DNA of 64,000 nucleotides. Source: Nevskia sp. (lineage in GTDB: Bacteria; Pseudomonadota; Gammaproteobacteria; Nevskiales; Nevskiaceae). Both the position numbers and the translations under genes were made by a program. The DNA lies in the NCBI GenBank assembly GCA_019689635.1, contig JADGHB010000002.1, positions 1 to 64,000 on the forward strand, written 5' to 3'. Positions within the stretch are counted from its first letter, which is position 1, and each line of letters opens with the position of its first letter. Below are positions 12,416-22,280 of the stretch, piece after piece. The notes below the pieces were generated by a model that was not told the origin of the DNA, ran no database searches, and saw nothing but the letters and a program-made list of their open reading frames with translations.

Positions 12416-14002
12416 ATGCGCGGACGCTCCGCGCGGGGTGCGCGCGTGAGCGGACGGCGGCGCAGACGGCTGTGGCTGAGCGCCGTGCTGAGCGCGGGGC
12501 TGGTGCCGCCCTTGCTGCTGCTCGCGGTCTCGTATTTTCAGACCGTCCAGCAAACGCGCGAGCGCCTCGAGCGCTATGCGGCGCTGACCCAGGAACGCGC
12601 CGACCAGATGTTCGGCGCCGCCCAGGACACGCTCGCGCAACTGGCGCAACAAATCGTGCCGCGCTGCACCGACGCCACCGTGTCGGCGCTGCGCCGCACG
12701 GTGTACGACTCGCTGTACTTCCGCGAAGCGGGCCTGATCGTCGACGGCGCGATCCGCTGCACCAGCGAGCGCGTGTACGACCCGCCGGTCCCGGTGCGCG
12801 TCGCCAGCCTGCGGGTGAACCCGGCGCAAGGCATTTACATCTCCGCGCCCGCGCTGACGCCGGAACACGCCGTGTCGATCATCATCGCCTACCGGCTGAA
12901 CGACGCGGCCGCGGTGAACGTGCTGCTCAATCCGGCGCTGATCGGCGAACCCTTGCAGAAGCTGTTCGCCGCCGACGCGGTCTCGGTGTCTTTGGAACGC
13001 AGCGACGGCACCGAACTGGCGCATATCGGCCCACCGCGGCCTGCGGACGCGCGCTTGCAGACGGTGCGCGCCTCCTCCCGCTTCCCGATCCGCGCCGTGG
13101 CGGTGACCTCGCGCGCGGCGCTGTTGCAGAGCTGGCGAGTGGATGCCCTGCTCTACGGCAGCGGCGGCCTGCTGCTGTCGGCCCTGCTGTTCCTGCTTTT
13201 GTTGCGCCTGGGCCGCGGGCAGTTGTCGCCCGAGGCGCGGCTCGAGGACGCCCTGAACGACGGCGAGTTCCAGGTCTACTACCAGCCGGTGACGGAAACC
13301 GCCACCGGCGTCTGCGTCGGCGCCGAGGCCCTGCTGCGCTGGCAGCACCCGCAGCTCGGCCTGCTGACGCCGAACGTATTCATCAAGACCGCCGAGGAAA
13401 GCGGTTTCATCGTGCCGCTGACCCACTGGCTGATGCAACGCATCGTCACCGACATGGCGGCGGTGTTCGACGCGCACCCGCGGTTCCACATCTCGCTCAA
13501 CCTCAGCGCCGGCCACTTCCTGGATCCGACGCTGATCGACAGCATCCGCGCCAGCCTGGGCGGCCGCGTGGCGCCGTCGCGGCTGATTTTCGAGATCACC
13601 GAGCACCAGTTGATCGACGAAGACCAGGATCTGGCGCAGCGCGTGCTCAACGAGATCCACGCCACCGGCGCGGGCATCGCCCTCGACGACTTCGGCACCG
13701 GTTATTCCAATCTCAAGACGCTCAGCCGCTTTCCCTTCGATTACCTCAAGATCGACAAGACCTTCATCGACGCCATCGGCACCGAGTCGGTCACCGCAGG
13801 CCTGGTGGAAAACATCGTGGACATCGCGCGGCGGCTCAAGCTGCGCACCATCGCCGAGGGCGTGGAGACGCGCGAGCAGCTCGAATACCTGCGTGCCATC
13901 CAGGTGGATTACATCCAGGGCTGGGTGTATTCCAAGGCGCTGCCGCCGGACGAGTTCTACGTCTATCTGCGCAACCATCTGCGCCCGGCGACCGCCGCCT
14001 AG
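12416..14002 (+). CDS. Membrane c-di-GMP phosphodiesterase with periplasmic CSS-type domain
   Basis: A 528-residue EAL-domain protein. Layout: membrane helix (about 20-40), periplasmic sensor domain of about 200 residues, second helix (about 240-263), then a C-terminal EAL domain. The sensor contains C84 and C115, the latter in RCTSERV, matching the CSS-motif domain in which two cysteines form or break a disulfide. The EAL domain looks active: GAEALLRW, the acidic NLSAGHF segment, DDFGTGYSNL, YLKIDKTFID and AEGVET are intact. In related E. coli enzymes (PdeC type) the disulfide formed by DsbA/DsbB restrains activity; a dsbB lies at 4183-4701. I chose the ATG at 12416; a GTG at 12446 is an alternative. 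Confidence 0.88.
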   Translation: MRGRSARGARVSGRRRRRLWLSAVLSAGLVPPLLLLAVSYFQTVQQTRERLERYAALTQERADQMFGAAQDTLAQLAQQIVPRCTDATVSALRRTVYDSLYFREAGLIVDGAIRCTSERVYDPPVPVRVASLRVNPAQGIYISAPALTPEHAVSIIIAYRLNDAAAVNVLLNPALIGEPLQKLFAADAVSVSLERSDGTELAHIGPPRPADARLQTVRASSRFPIRAVAVTSRAALLQSWRVDALLYGSGGLLLSALLFLLLLRLGRGQLSPEARLEDALNDGEFQVYYQPVTETATGVCVGAEALLRWQHPQLGLLTPNVFIKTAEESGFIVPLTHWLMQRIVTDMAAVFDAHPRFHISLNLSAGHFLDPTLIDSIRASLGGRVAPSRLIFEITEHQLIDEDQDLAQRVLNEIHATGAGIALDDFGTGYSNLKTLSRFPFDYLKIDKTFIDAIGTESVTAGLVENIVDIARRLKLRTIAEGVETREQLEYLRAIQVDYIQGWVYSKALPPDEFYVYLRNHLRPATAA

Positions 14003-14124
14003 CGCGCATCGGTCATGGCGGAGGCGAATCTCCTCCGTCCGCCTCACTCAAATGGGTAGGCCGGCGCGCGCACGGCGCGCGCTAGAATTCCACTTGAATC
14101 TCCAACGCACGGAGTAGCGCCTGC

Positions 14125-17100
14125 ATGTCCCGCCCCGCGCCCACCGTCACCGAATCGCACCGCCCCGCCGGCCAGGCGCAAACCGCGCCCAGGGCGCCGT
14201 TGCGCTTCGTCACCGCCGCCAGCCTGTTCGACGGCCACGACGCCAGCATCAACATCATCCGCCGTCTGCTGATGGCGCACGGCTGCGAAGTGATCCACCT
14301 TGGTCACAACCGCTCGGTGGACGAGATCGTCACCGCCGCCTTGCAGGAAGACGCGCATGCCATCGCCATCTCGTCTTATCAAGGCGGGCACATGGAGTTC
14401 TTCCGCTACACGCTCGAAGAGTTGCGTCGCCGCGGCGGCGCGGACATCCGCGTGTTCGGCGGCGGCGGCGGCGTGATCGTGCCCGCAGAGATCGCGGCGC
14501 TGCACGAAGCCGGCGTGGCGCGCATCTACTCGCCGCACGACGGCCAGCAGCTCGGCCTGGACGGCATGATCCGCGACATGATCGAGCGCGCGCGCCATCC
14601 GCTGGAAGGCGATGCCGCCGCACTGCTGCTGAAGCTGCGCGCCGGTGACCGCCGCGCCCTGGCGCGGGTGATCACGCTGATCGAACAGCAGCGCTTCGAT
14701 CCCGCCCGCCTGCCGCCGCCGGCACGACCCGTGCCGGTGCTTGGCGTCACCGGCACCGGCGGCGCCGGCAAATCTTCGGTCACCGACGAACTGGTGCGGC
14801 GTCTGCGCTTGGATCAGGAGGACCGGCTCCACGTCGCGGTGATCGCGGTGGATCCGACGCGGCGCAAGTCCGGTGGCGCGCTGCTGGGCGACCGCATCCG
14901 CATGAATGCGCTCTACCCCGTGCGCGAGGGCGGCGAGACCCGATACCCGGTGTTCATGCGCTCGCTCGCCGCCCGCGAACCCGGCAGCGAAGTCTCGCCC
15001 GCCCTGCCCGGCGCGATCGCCGCGTGCAAGGCGGCGGGCTTCGACCTGATCGTCGTGGAAACCGCCGGCATCGGCCAGGGCGACGCGGCGATCACCGAGA
15101 TCGCCGACGTCTCGCTCTACGTGATGACGCCCGAGTACGGCGCCGCCAGCCAGCTCGAGAAGATCGACATGCTGGATTTCGCCGACGCCGTGGCGATCAA
15201 CAAATTCGACCGCCGCGGCGCGGAGGACGCGCTGCGCGAGGTGCGCAAGCAGGTGCAGCGCAACCGCGCGGCATTCAAGGAACGGCCCGAAGATCTGCCG
15301 GTGTATGGCACCATTGCCGCGCGTTTCAACGACGATGGCGTGACCGCGCTGTATTTCGAACTGCGCGAACGGCTGGCGGCCAAAGGGCTCAAGCTTCCCA
15401 CGCCCGCGGGCCGGCTGACCCGGCCGGGCATCAAGGCCTCCACGCGCGCGCACCCGGTGGTGCCCGGAGCGCGTGCGCGCTATCTGGCCGAAATCGCCGA
15501 CGTCGTGCGCGGCTACAAGCGCCACGCCGCGGCGCAGGCGCAGCTCGCGCGCGAGCGCGCCCATCTGCGCGAGTCCATCGCCCTGCTCGCCCACGCCGGC
15601 GAAGGCGCGGAGGCCACGCTCGCACCGCTCAAGCGCCAGCTCGAAAAGCGGCTCGACCACCTCACCGCCGAATCCAAACGACTGCTGCACGAGTGGCCGG
15701 CGGTCAAGGCGCAGTATTCCGGCGAGGAATATGTCTATACCGTGCGCGGACGCGAGATCAAGACGCCGCTGTACCGCGTCTCGCTCTCCGGCACGCGCAT
15801 CCCGCGCGTGGCGCTGCCGCGCTTCCACGACGAAGGCGACCTGCTCTACTGGCTGTACACCGAGAACCTGCCCGGCCGCTTTCCCTACACCGCGGGCGTG
15901 TTCCCGTTCAAGCGCGAAGGCGAAGACCCCACGCGCATGTTCGCCGGCGAAGGCGGACCGGCGCGCACCAATGCGCGCTTCCACCTGCTGTCCAAAGACC
16001 AGCCCGCGGCGCGGCTGTCCACCGCCTTCGACTCGGTCACGCTCTACGGCGAGAACCCCGACGAGCGTCCGGACATCTACGGCAAGATCGGCAACAGCGG
16101 GGTGTCCATCGCCACGCTCGACGACATGAAGCTGCTGTACCAGGGCTTCGATCTGTGCGCGCCGAACACTTCGGTGTCCATGACCATCAACGGCCCGGCG
16201 CCGACGATCCTGGCGATGTTCCTCAACACTGCCATCGACCAGCAGATCGAGCGCTTCAAGGAACAGCACGGACGTGACCCCGACGACCGCGAGCGGGCGC
16301 AGATCGAGGCGTACACGCTAGCCACCGTGCGCGGCACGGTGCAGGCCGACATCCTCAAGGAAGACCAGGGTCAGAACACCTGCATCTTCTCCACCGAGTT
16401 CGCGCTCAAGTGCATGGGCGACATCCAGGAATGGTTCATCGCCCACAACGTGCGCAACTTCTATTCCGTCTCGATCAGCGGCTATCACATCGCCGAAGCC
16501 GGCGCCAACCCGATTTCGCAGCTCGCCTTCACCCTCGCCAACGGCTTCACCTACGTCGAGGCCTATCTGGCGCGCGGCATGAAGATCGACGACTTCGCGC
16601 CCAATCTGTCGTTCTTCTTCAGCAACGGCATGGATGCGGAGTATTCGGTGCTCGGCCGGGTGGCGCGGCGCATCTGGGCGGTGGCGCTGCGCGAGAAATA
16701 CGGCGCCAACGCCCGCAGCCAGATGCTCAAGTACCACATCCAGACCTCCGGCCGTTCGCTGCACGCGCAGGAAATCGACTTCAACGACATCCGCACTACG
16801 CTGCAAGCGCTGATCGCCATCTACGACAACTGCAACTCGCTGCACACCAATGCCTACGACGAGGCGATCACCACGCCGACCGCGGACTCGGTGCGCCGCG
16901 CGCTGGCCATCCAGCTCATCATCAACAAAGAATGGGGCGTGGCCAAGAACGAGAATCCCAACCAGGGCAGCTTCCTGATCGAGACCTTGACCGACCTGGT
17001 CGAGGAGGCGGTGCTCGCCGAGTTCGAGCGCATCTCCGAGCGCGGCGGCGTGCTCGGCGCCATGGAAACCGGCTACCAGCGCAGCAAGATCCAGGAGGAG

Positions 17101-17433
17101 TCGCTGCACTACGAACATTTGAAGCACAGCGGCGCGCTGCCCATCGTCGGCGTCAATACCTTCCTCGACCCCGCGGGCGCGACCCACGAAGCCGAACGCA
17201 TCGAACTGGCGCGCTCCAGCGAGGAGGAAAAACAGGATCAGCTCCGGCGCCTGCGCGCCTTCCACGAACGCCACAAGAACGAGGCGCCGCAGGCGCTGGC
17301 GCGCCTGCGCGCGGCCTGCATCGAGAACCGCAACATCTTCGCCGAGCTGATGCGCGCGGTGCGCGTGTGTTCGCTCGGCCAGATCACGCACACGCTGTTC
17401 GAGGTCGGCGGACAGTATCGGCGCAACATGTAG
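14125..17433 (+). CDS. icmF: Fused isobutyryl-CoA mutase IcmF
   Basis: Adenosylcobalamin-dependent mutase interconverting isobutyryl-CoA and n-butyryl-CoA, with a built-in G-protein chaperone. The 1102-residue fusion has the B12-binding domain first ([11 protein letters not shown]38 as lower-axial ligand), then a MeaB-type G domain with [13 protein letters not shown] (K216), then a linker and the substrate-binding TIM barrel. Position F606 (RMFAGEGG) and Q750 (DQGQNTCIF) replace the Tyr and Arg of methylmalonyl-CoA mutase, which favours isobutyryl- or pivalyl-type substrates. It links valine or branched acid breakdown to butyrate metabolism. It stands alone, with no acyl-CoA dehydrogenase next to it. 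The start at 14125 lies after CGGAGTAG. Confidence 0.95.
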   Translation: MSRPAPTVTESHRPAGQAQTAPRAPLRFVTAASLFDGHDASINIIRRLLMAHGCEVIHLGHNRSVDEIVTAALQEDAHAIAISSYQGGHMEFFRYTLEELRRRGGADIRVFGGGGGVIVPAEIAALHEAGVARIYSPHDGQQLGLDGMIRDMIERARHPLEGDAAALLLKLRAGDRRALARVITLIEQQRFDPARLPPPARPVPVLGVTGTGGAGKSSVTDELVRRLRLDQEDRLHVAVIAVDPTRRKSGGALLGDRIRMNALYPVREGGETRYPVFMRSLAAREPGSEVSPALPGAIAACKAAGFDLIVVETAGIGQGDAAITEIADVSLYVMTPEYGAASQLEKIDMLDFADAVAINKFDRRGAEDALREVRKQVQRNRAAFKERPEDLPVYGTIAARFNDDGVTALYFELRERLAAKGLKLPTPAGRLTRPGIKASTRAHPVVPGARARYLAEIADVVRGYKRHAAAQAQLARERAHLRESIALLAHAGEGAEATLAPLKRQLEKRLDHLTAESKRLLHEWPAVKAQYSGEEYVYTVRGREIKTPLYRVSLSGTRIPRVALPRFHDEGDLLYWLYTENLPGRFPYTAGVFPFKREGEDPTRMFAGEGGPARTNARFHLLSKDQPAARLSTAFDSVTLYGENPDERPDIYGKIGNSGVSIATLDDMKLLYQGFDLCAPNTSVSMTINGPAPTILAMFLNTAIDQQIERFKEQHGRDPDDRERAQIEAYTLATVRGTVQADILKEDQGQNTCIFSTEFALKCMGDIQEWFIAHNVRNFYSVSISGYHIAEAGANPISQLAFTLANGFTYVEAYLARGMKIDDFAPNLSFFFSNGMDAEYSVLGRVARRIWAVALREKYGANARSQMLKYHIQTSGRSLHAQEIDFNDIRTTLQALIAIYDNCNSLHTNAYDEAITTPTADSVRRALAIQLIINKEWGVAKNENPNQGSFLIETLTDLVEEAVLAEFERISERGGVLGAMETGYQRSKIQEESLHYEHLKHSGALPIVGVNTFLDPAGATHEAERIELARSSEEEKQDQLRRLRAFHERHKNEAPQALARLRAACIENRNIFAELMRAVRVCSLGQITHTLFEVGGQYRRNM

Positions 17434-17635
17434 CGGCGCTCGCGGCACGCCTGGCCGACAGACAGGCTGCGCGCATCGCGCGTCTCTGCGATCCGCCACG
17501 CCGAGGACCCGCCAGCGGCCTCGGCGGACTCGGCCACGGTTAGAATGGGGTACCGCCCACGACAAGAAACACCACTCGCGGTGTCCGCCGCCGGATCGGC
17601 TGGACCTCGGCCTCGTACACGCGCCCGCACCTCGG

Positions 17636-18424
17636 ATGATGCTGAATCTGGAAAATGCCATCGCCGGCCTGTGCGTCGGTAGCGTCGTCGGTCTGACCGG
17701 TGTCGGCGGCGGCGCGCTGATGGCACCGCTCATGATGCTGGTGTTCGGCGTGGCGCCGGTCACCGCAGTGGGCACCGACCTGTGGTTTGCCGCGATCACC
17801 AAGCTGTTCGGCGCCTGGGTTCACCACAAGAAAGGCACCGTCGACTGGCCGGTGCTGTGGCGTTTGTTCTGCGGCAGCCTGCCCGCCGCCCTGCTCACGC
17901 TGCTGTGGCTCTACTTGAGCGGCACCCGCCAGCACCACGACGGGCTGGTGATGAAGACGCTGGGCGCGACGCTGATCCTCACTTCGGCGGCGGCCACGTT
18001 CCGCTCGCGCTTTCACGCCATCGGCGAGCGCCTGCGCGCCACGCGCCCGGTACCCTTCAAGGCGATGCAGCCGGGGCTGACCGTGGTGGCCGGCGCCATC
18101 CTTGGCGTCCTGGTGACCTTGACCTCCATCGGCGCCGGCGCGCTCGGCGCGGTGATGCTGTTGTATCTCTACCCGCGGCGGCTCAAGTCCGCCTCGCTGG
18201 TCGGCACCGACATCGTCCACGCCATCCCGCTGACCCTCCTCGCCGGCACCGGTCACCTGCTGATGGGCAACGTCGATCTCGGTCTGCTGGCGAACCTCTT
18301 GCTCGGCTCGATCCCCGGCATCGTGCTCGGCTCGCTCGCCGCGGTCTATGCCCCGGCCGCGCTCATCCGCCTGCTCATCACCGTGATGCTGGCCCTGGTG
18401 GGCTTGAAGATGTTGACCGCCTAG
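17636..18424 (+). CDS. TauE/SafE-family permease, copy 1
   Basis: A 262-residue integral membrane protein with about eight hydrophobic segments in two related halves, as expected for the sulfite exporter TauE/SafE family. The first repeat carries GLTGVGGGALMAPLM, the second TLTSIGAGALGAVMLLYLYP; both are typical. Family members move sulfite, sulfoacetate, taurine-derived or other organosulfur anions, and the direction is unproven here. A close relative, frameshifted, lies at 33038-33897 beside cysB. Convergent with the DUF2834-like gene 14 bases downstream. Confidence 0.88.
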   Translation: MMLNLENAIAGLCVGSVVGLTGVGGGALMAPLMMLVFGVAPVTAVGTDLWFAAITKLFGAWVHHKKGTVDWPVLWRLFCGSLPAALLTLLWLYLSGTRQHHDGLVMKTLGATLILTSAAATFRSRFHAIGERLRATRPVPFKAMQPGLTVVAGAILGVLVTLTSIGAGALGAVMLLYLYPRRLKSASLVGTDIVHAIPLTLLAGTGHLLMGNVDLGLLANLLLGSIPGIVLGSLAAVYAPAALIRLLITVMLALVGLKMLTA

Positions 18425-18438
18425 CCGCGGAGCCGCAT

Positions 18439-18885
18439 TCAGGCCGCCCGGGGTGGACCCGCGGTGCGCAGCCGGCGCTCGCGCAGACCCAGGTACAGCG
18501 CCACGGCGAAGGCGTAGCTGGTGAGCAGGCTCATGAAGAAGAACAAGCCGCTCGCACGCAGACCGACGCGACGGCCGTCCACGATCGTCCATAGCGGGTA
18601 GAGCACGACGTTGGCGATGATCAGATCCTGGCCGCCCGAGGCTGAAGCGGGATTGACGAACAGCAGTCGCGTCCAATGCGCCCAGCCGGCCTGCGTGCCG
18701 TATTCGCGCAGGTATTGGAAGTTGAAATACCAGCCGATCAGTAGGCCCGCGGCGGCCGCGAGGTAATACACGATCTCCAGCGCAGAAATGCCACCACGCA
18801 ACAGTCCGCGGTTGAAGTACAACAGCGCGGCGATGGACAGCAGCCCCAAAGCGACGTAGAACCACTCGGTCAGCGAAAATGTCAC
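18439..18885 (-). CDS. DUF2834-like small membrane protein
   Basis: A 148-residue protein with four predicted membrane helices. Its segments YYLAAAAGLLIGWYFNFQYL and the FVNPASASGGQDLIIANVV stretch resemble the DUF2834 / terpene-cyclase-like transmembrane proteins of unknown function. The start is GTG 18885, preceded by AGGGAGG seven bases upstream; ATG 18933 is an alternative that lacks such a site. It is divergent from the Rieske oxygenase gene with about 220 bases between them, so the two may share regulation. No catalytic residues can be named. Confidence 0.65.
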   Translation of the reverse strand: MTFSLTEWFYVALGLLSIAALLYFNRGLLRGGISALEIVYYLAAAAGLLIGWYFNFQYLREYGTQAGWAHWTRLLFVNPASASGGQDLIIANVVLYPLWTIVDGRRVGLRASGLFFFMSLLTSYAFAVALYLGLRERRLRTAGPPRAA

Positions 18886-19108
18886 GGCGGGTTCCTCCCT
18901 GGCGTTTCGGAATCGCATTTTCCGGATCGTCATGTCCGGCCGGGCGGCGCCGGACCATGCACAAGCGTTCATCCCTGCCTCAACTGCCGCGCAAAAGTCA
19001 AGCCGCATCCGTACGAGGCCGGCGCGCCGCCATGGGCGCATAGTGTCCAGCATGAATTCATGCGCCCGCATGGGCGCGGTGCGCGGCACAAGGCTCAAGG
19101 AGGCAGTC

Positions 19109-20131
19109 ATGACCGGCAATCCCAATCCCATCAATCTCAAGGTGCTGCTGGAATCGCAGGGTCTGGAACGCTGCCCCTTCCCGATCCCGGTGGGCTGGTA
19201 CTTCGTCGACTACTCCGAGAACCTCAAGCCGGGCGAGTTGCGCAACATCAACATCCTCGACCAGGAGTGGGTGCTGTTCCGCACCGAGAACGGCAAGGTC
19301 GGTGTCTCCGATCCCTACTGCGCCCATCTCGGCGCGCACCTCGGCCACGGCGGCAAGGTGGTCGGTGACCACATCCGTTGCCCGTTCCATCACTGGGAAT
19401 ACGATACCGAAGGCTGGTGCCGCAAGATTCCCTACGGCAAAACCATGCCGCCGATGTGCAAGAAGCAGCCGGTGCTGCGCATGCTGCCGACGGTGGAGAA
19501 GTACGGGATGATCTGGTCCTGGTACCACCCGCTGTGCGAAGCGCCGTCCTGGGAGCTGCCACACATCCCGGAGCTGGAAGATCCCGGCTACGCCTGCACG
19601 CGCCGGGGCAGCTGGAGCGCCAACACCTGCATCCAGGAAATCGCCGAGAACGGGCCGGACAACGCGCATCTCAAGTTCCTGCACGGCGCGCCGGTCATGC
19701 CGCCGGTGGAAACCAGCTATGACGGACCGCGCATGCGGCTGAACCTGGGGCAGGGCTACATCGTCGGCGACAGTTACGGCCCCGGGCTCAACGTCATGCG
19801 CTTCACGCAGCAGGGCGTGACCGCGACCATGATTTCCTACTCGGTGCCGATCACGCGCGAAAAGACGCAGATGAACATGAGCTTTCGCTACAAGGATTAT
19901 CCGGAAGGCTCGAAAGAACTGCAGATCGCCAAGCACCTCGTCGCCCACATGATCGGCGCCGCCGAAGGCGAAGAAAGCGCGGGCTTCGAGAGCGTGGATT
20001 TCATCGTCTGGAACCACAAGAAATACCGCCCGCACCCGCTGCTGTGCGACGGCGATGGGCCGATCATGCAGTTCCGACAATGGTTCAAGCAGTTCTACGT
20101 GACCGACGAGCAGACGCTGGCGCGCATTTGA
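19109..20131 (+). CDS. Rieske non-heme iron oxygenase, KshA/cholesterol 7-desaturase type
   Basis: Terminal oxygenase expected to hydroxylate or desaturate a steroid-like or other hydrophobic ring. The 340-residue product has a Rieske [2Fe-2S] site C71-x-H73 ... C91-x-x-H94 (PYCAHLGAHLGHGG, RCPFHHW). The catalytic iron motif NGPDNAHLKFLHG has D184, H187 and H192. This arrangement, without a beta subunit, fits 3-ketosteroid-9-alpha-hydroxylase and DAF-36/Neverland-like oxygenases. The start at 19109 follows CAAGGAGG. No ferredoxin reductase partner is adjacent. An SDR gene lies 204 bases downstream on the same strand and could process the oxidised product. Confidence 0.85.
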   Translation: MTGNPNPINLKVLLESQGLERCPFPIPVGWYFVDYSENLKPGELRNINILDQEWVLFRTENGKVGVSDPYCAHLGAHLGHGGKVVGDHIRCPFHHWEYDTEGWCRKIPYGKTMPPMCKKQPVLRMLPTVEKYGMIWSWYHPLCEAPSWELPHIPELEDPGYACTRRGSWSANTCIQEIAENGPDNAHLKFLHGAPVMPPVETSYDGPRMRLNLGQGYIVGDSYGPGLNVMRFTQQGVTATMISYSVPITREKTQMNMSFRYKDYPEGSKELQIAKHLVAHMIGAAEGEESAGFESVDFIVWNHKKYRPHPLLCDGDGPIMQFRQWFKQFYVTDEQTLARI

Positions 20132-20335
20132 GCCAGACGTTGCGGGCCTAAGTGCGGCGTGCGATCGCCGTCGCCCGCGATGATGACGGTGCTCAGGCAT
20201 ACTGCGCGGCGTGCCGGTCCTTTGCAGGCAACCGCACGATCGATCAGAGCGTCCGGCTGGAGGCGCCGGAAAAGACTCTGACGGAGCACTGGCGCACCGA
20301 GGCTTTCGATCCGCAGCCCGTAGAGGGAACGACGC

Positions 20336-21169
20336 ATGGCGCGCAAGGTCTTCATCACCGGCGGCAATTCCGGCATCGGCTACGAGATGGCCAAGGCGCT
20401 CGCCGCACGCGGCGAGTGCGTGGTCATCGCCGGCCGCGACGCGGCCAAGTCGCAACGCGCACTCGCATCCATCCGCGCCGAGCATCCGCAGGCGTCGGCC
20501 GATGCCCTCGCGCTCGACCTGGCCGATTTCGCGGACATCGACCGCGCCGCCGCCGAGCTGCTGGCGAAAATGCCCGTGATCGATACGCTGATCCTCAACG
20601 CCGGTCTCTACACCTTGAAGCTGCGCCAGCTCCCCAACGGCTACGAAGCGATGATCGGCATCATGCACTTCGGCCATTTCCGCCTGACGCAAACGCTGCT
20701 GGAGGCGGTGAAGAAATCCGCTCAGGGCCGCATCGTCGTCACCAGTTCGGTGATGCACCAGTACGGCAAGATCGATGAGGCGAGCTTCACCGATCCCAGG
20801 CGCCATCGCACCGGCTTGTCCGCCTACGCGCAGGCCAAGCTCGCCAATTTGCTTTTCACGCGCGAGCTGGCGCGCCGGCTACAGGGCACGCGCGTGACGG
20901 TCAACGCCTTCCATCCGGGCGGCGTGGCCACCGGCATCTACCGCGAGGTGCCGCGCCTCGTTCAGCCGCTGATCCGGGCGTTCCTGCTGACGCCGGCGCA
21001 GGGTGCCGACACCGGGATCTGGCTCGCCACCGCGCCGGAGGTCACGAACGTCAGCGGCGAATACTTCTTCAAGCGCCGCCCGCGCGCCGGCAGCTCGGCC
21101 AGCCGCGATCCGGCGCTGGCGGCCCGGTTGTGGGAACTCAGTGAACGGGCCATGGCGCGCCCGGCCTGA
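20336..21169 (+). CDS. Short-chain dehydrogenase/reductase, retinol-dehydrogenase-like
   Basis: A 277-residue classical-type SDR. The NAD(P)-binding motif TGGNSGIG (residues 8-15), the structural LILNAG segment, the catalytic Ser in TSSVMHQYG and YAQAKLANLLF (Tyr-x-x-x-Lys) are all visible. The YAQAKLAN context is typical of the RDH/WWOX-like SDR group acting on lipophilic alcohols and ketones. Its position behind the steroid-type Rieske oxygenase suggests a shared substrate; that is inference. The start at 20336 follows AGAGGGAACG. Confidence 0.88.
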   Translation: MARKVFITGGNSGIGYEMAKALAARGECVVIAGRDAAKSQRALASIRAEHPQASADALALDLADFADIDRAAAELLAKMPVIDTLILNAGLYTLKLRQLPNGYEAMIGIMHFGHFRLTQTLLEAVKKSAQGRIVVTSSVMHQYGKIDEASFTDPRRHRTGLSAYAQAKLANLLFTRELARRLQGTRVTVNAFHPGGVATGIYREVPRLVQPLIRAFLLTPAQGADTGIWLATAPEVTNVSGEYFFKRRPRAGSSASRDPALAARLWELSERAMARPA

Positions 21170-21254
21170 ACGACCGCGCCCGACACGGCGCTCGACACGC
21201 CTGGCTTTGAGCCGGCGCGTTGTGGCGCGACGCCGAGTCCGCCACAATCCGCAA

Positions 21255-22280
21255 ATGGACGACGGTTGTGCCCCCCGACCCGCCGACCCGATTGCCGGCT
21301 GGCAGCGCGCGCCTCATGTGACGCGGCCGGCGGAGCTGCTCGCGATCCTTAAGCTCGACCCCGCCTTGCCGACGCTCGCTTTCGACCGGCTGCGCGAGTT
21401 CCCGCTGCGCGTGCCGCTGTCCTTCGTGGCGCGCATGCGCAAGGGCGATCCGCGCGATCCGCTGTTCCTCCAGGTGTGGCCCAGCGCGCTGGAAGCCCGC
21501 GCCACGCCCGGTTATGCGCGCGACGCGGTCGGCGATCTTGCCTCGCTCAAACCCGGCGGGCTGATCCACAAATACCGCGGCCGCGCGCTGGTGATCGCCA
21601 CCGGCGCCTGCGCGATCCATTGCCGCTATTGTTTCCGTCGCCACTTTCCCTACGGCGCGGCGCTCGCCGCGCGCGGGAGCTTCCGCGAGACGCTCGCGCA
21701 GCTCGCCGCCGATCCGACCCTCGAAGAAGTGATCCTCTCCGGCGGCGATCCGCTGTCCTTGACCGACGACAAGCTCGCCGCCTTCGTCGCGGAACTCGAA
21801 CGCATTCCCCACGTCCGCCGGCTGCGCCTGCACACGCGCACGGCGATCGTGCTGCCGCAGCGCGTGGATGCGGGTTTGTGCGGCTGGCTGGGCCGCACGC
21901 GGCTGACCAAAGCGATCGTGGTGCACGTCAACCATGCCAACGAGCTCGACGGCGAAGTGGCGGCCGCGCTCGCCCGACTGCGTGCCACCGGCGCGACGCT
22001 GCTCAACCAATCGGTGCTGCTGGCCGGCGTCAACGACGACGCGCAAACCCTCGCCGCGCTGTCCGTGCGGCTTTTTGAGCTGGGCGTTTTGCCCTACTAT
22101 CTGCACCTGCTCGATCGCGTCCAGGGAGCGGGGCATTTCGAAGTGAGCGAAACCACCGCGCGCGCACTGCTCAAGGAACTGGCGGCCCGGCTGCCAGGGT
22201 ATCTCGTCCCGCGGCTGGCACGCGAGGAGGCCGGCGCGCCCGCCAAAACGTTATTGTCATGGTCGGCGACAAACCGATGA
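21255..22280 (+). CDS. epmB: EF-P (R)-beta-lysylation enzyme, lysine 2,3-aminomutase-like
   Basis: Radical SAM/PLP enzyme that converts (S)-alpha-lysine to (R)-beta-lysine for attachment to elongation factor P, helping translation of polyproline stretches. The product has 341 residues. The cluster motif CAIHCRYCFRRHFPY (CxxxCxxC) is in place, followed by EEVILSGGDPLSL, LRLHTRTAIVLPQR and the PLP-region YYLHLLDRVQGAGHF. It lacks the long C-terminal oligomerisation part of true catabolic lysine 2,3-aminomutases, which supports EpmB. Neither epmA nor efp is in the window. Its 3' end overlaps the FimX-like gene by 22 bases. Confidence 0.93.
   Translation: MDDGCAPRPADPIAGWQRAPHVTRPAELLAILKLDPALPTLAFDRLREFPLRVPLSFVARMRKGDPRDPLFLQVWPSALEARATPGYARDAVGDLASLKPGGLIHKYRGRALVIATGACAIHCRYCFRRHFPYGAALAARGSFRETLAQLAADPTLEEVILSGGDPLSLTDDKLAAFVAELERIPHVRRLRLHTRTAIVLPQRVDAGLCGWLGRTRLTKAIVVHVNHANELDGEVAAALARLRATGATLLNQSVLLAGVNDDAQTLAALSVRLFELGVLPYYLHLLDRVQGAGHFEVSETTARALLKELAARLPGYLVPRLAREEAGAPAKTLLSWSATNR

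Noticed and set aside
14044-16269. A 741-codon minus-strand open frame
   Set aside because: Antisense to icmF, whose plus-strand product is recognised along its full length.
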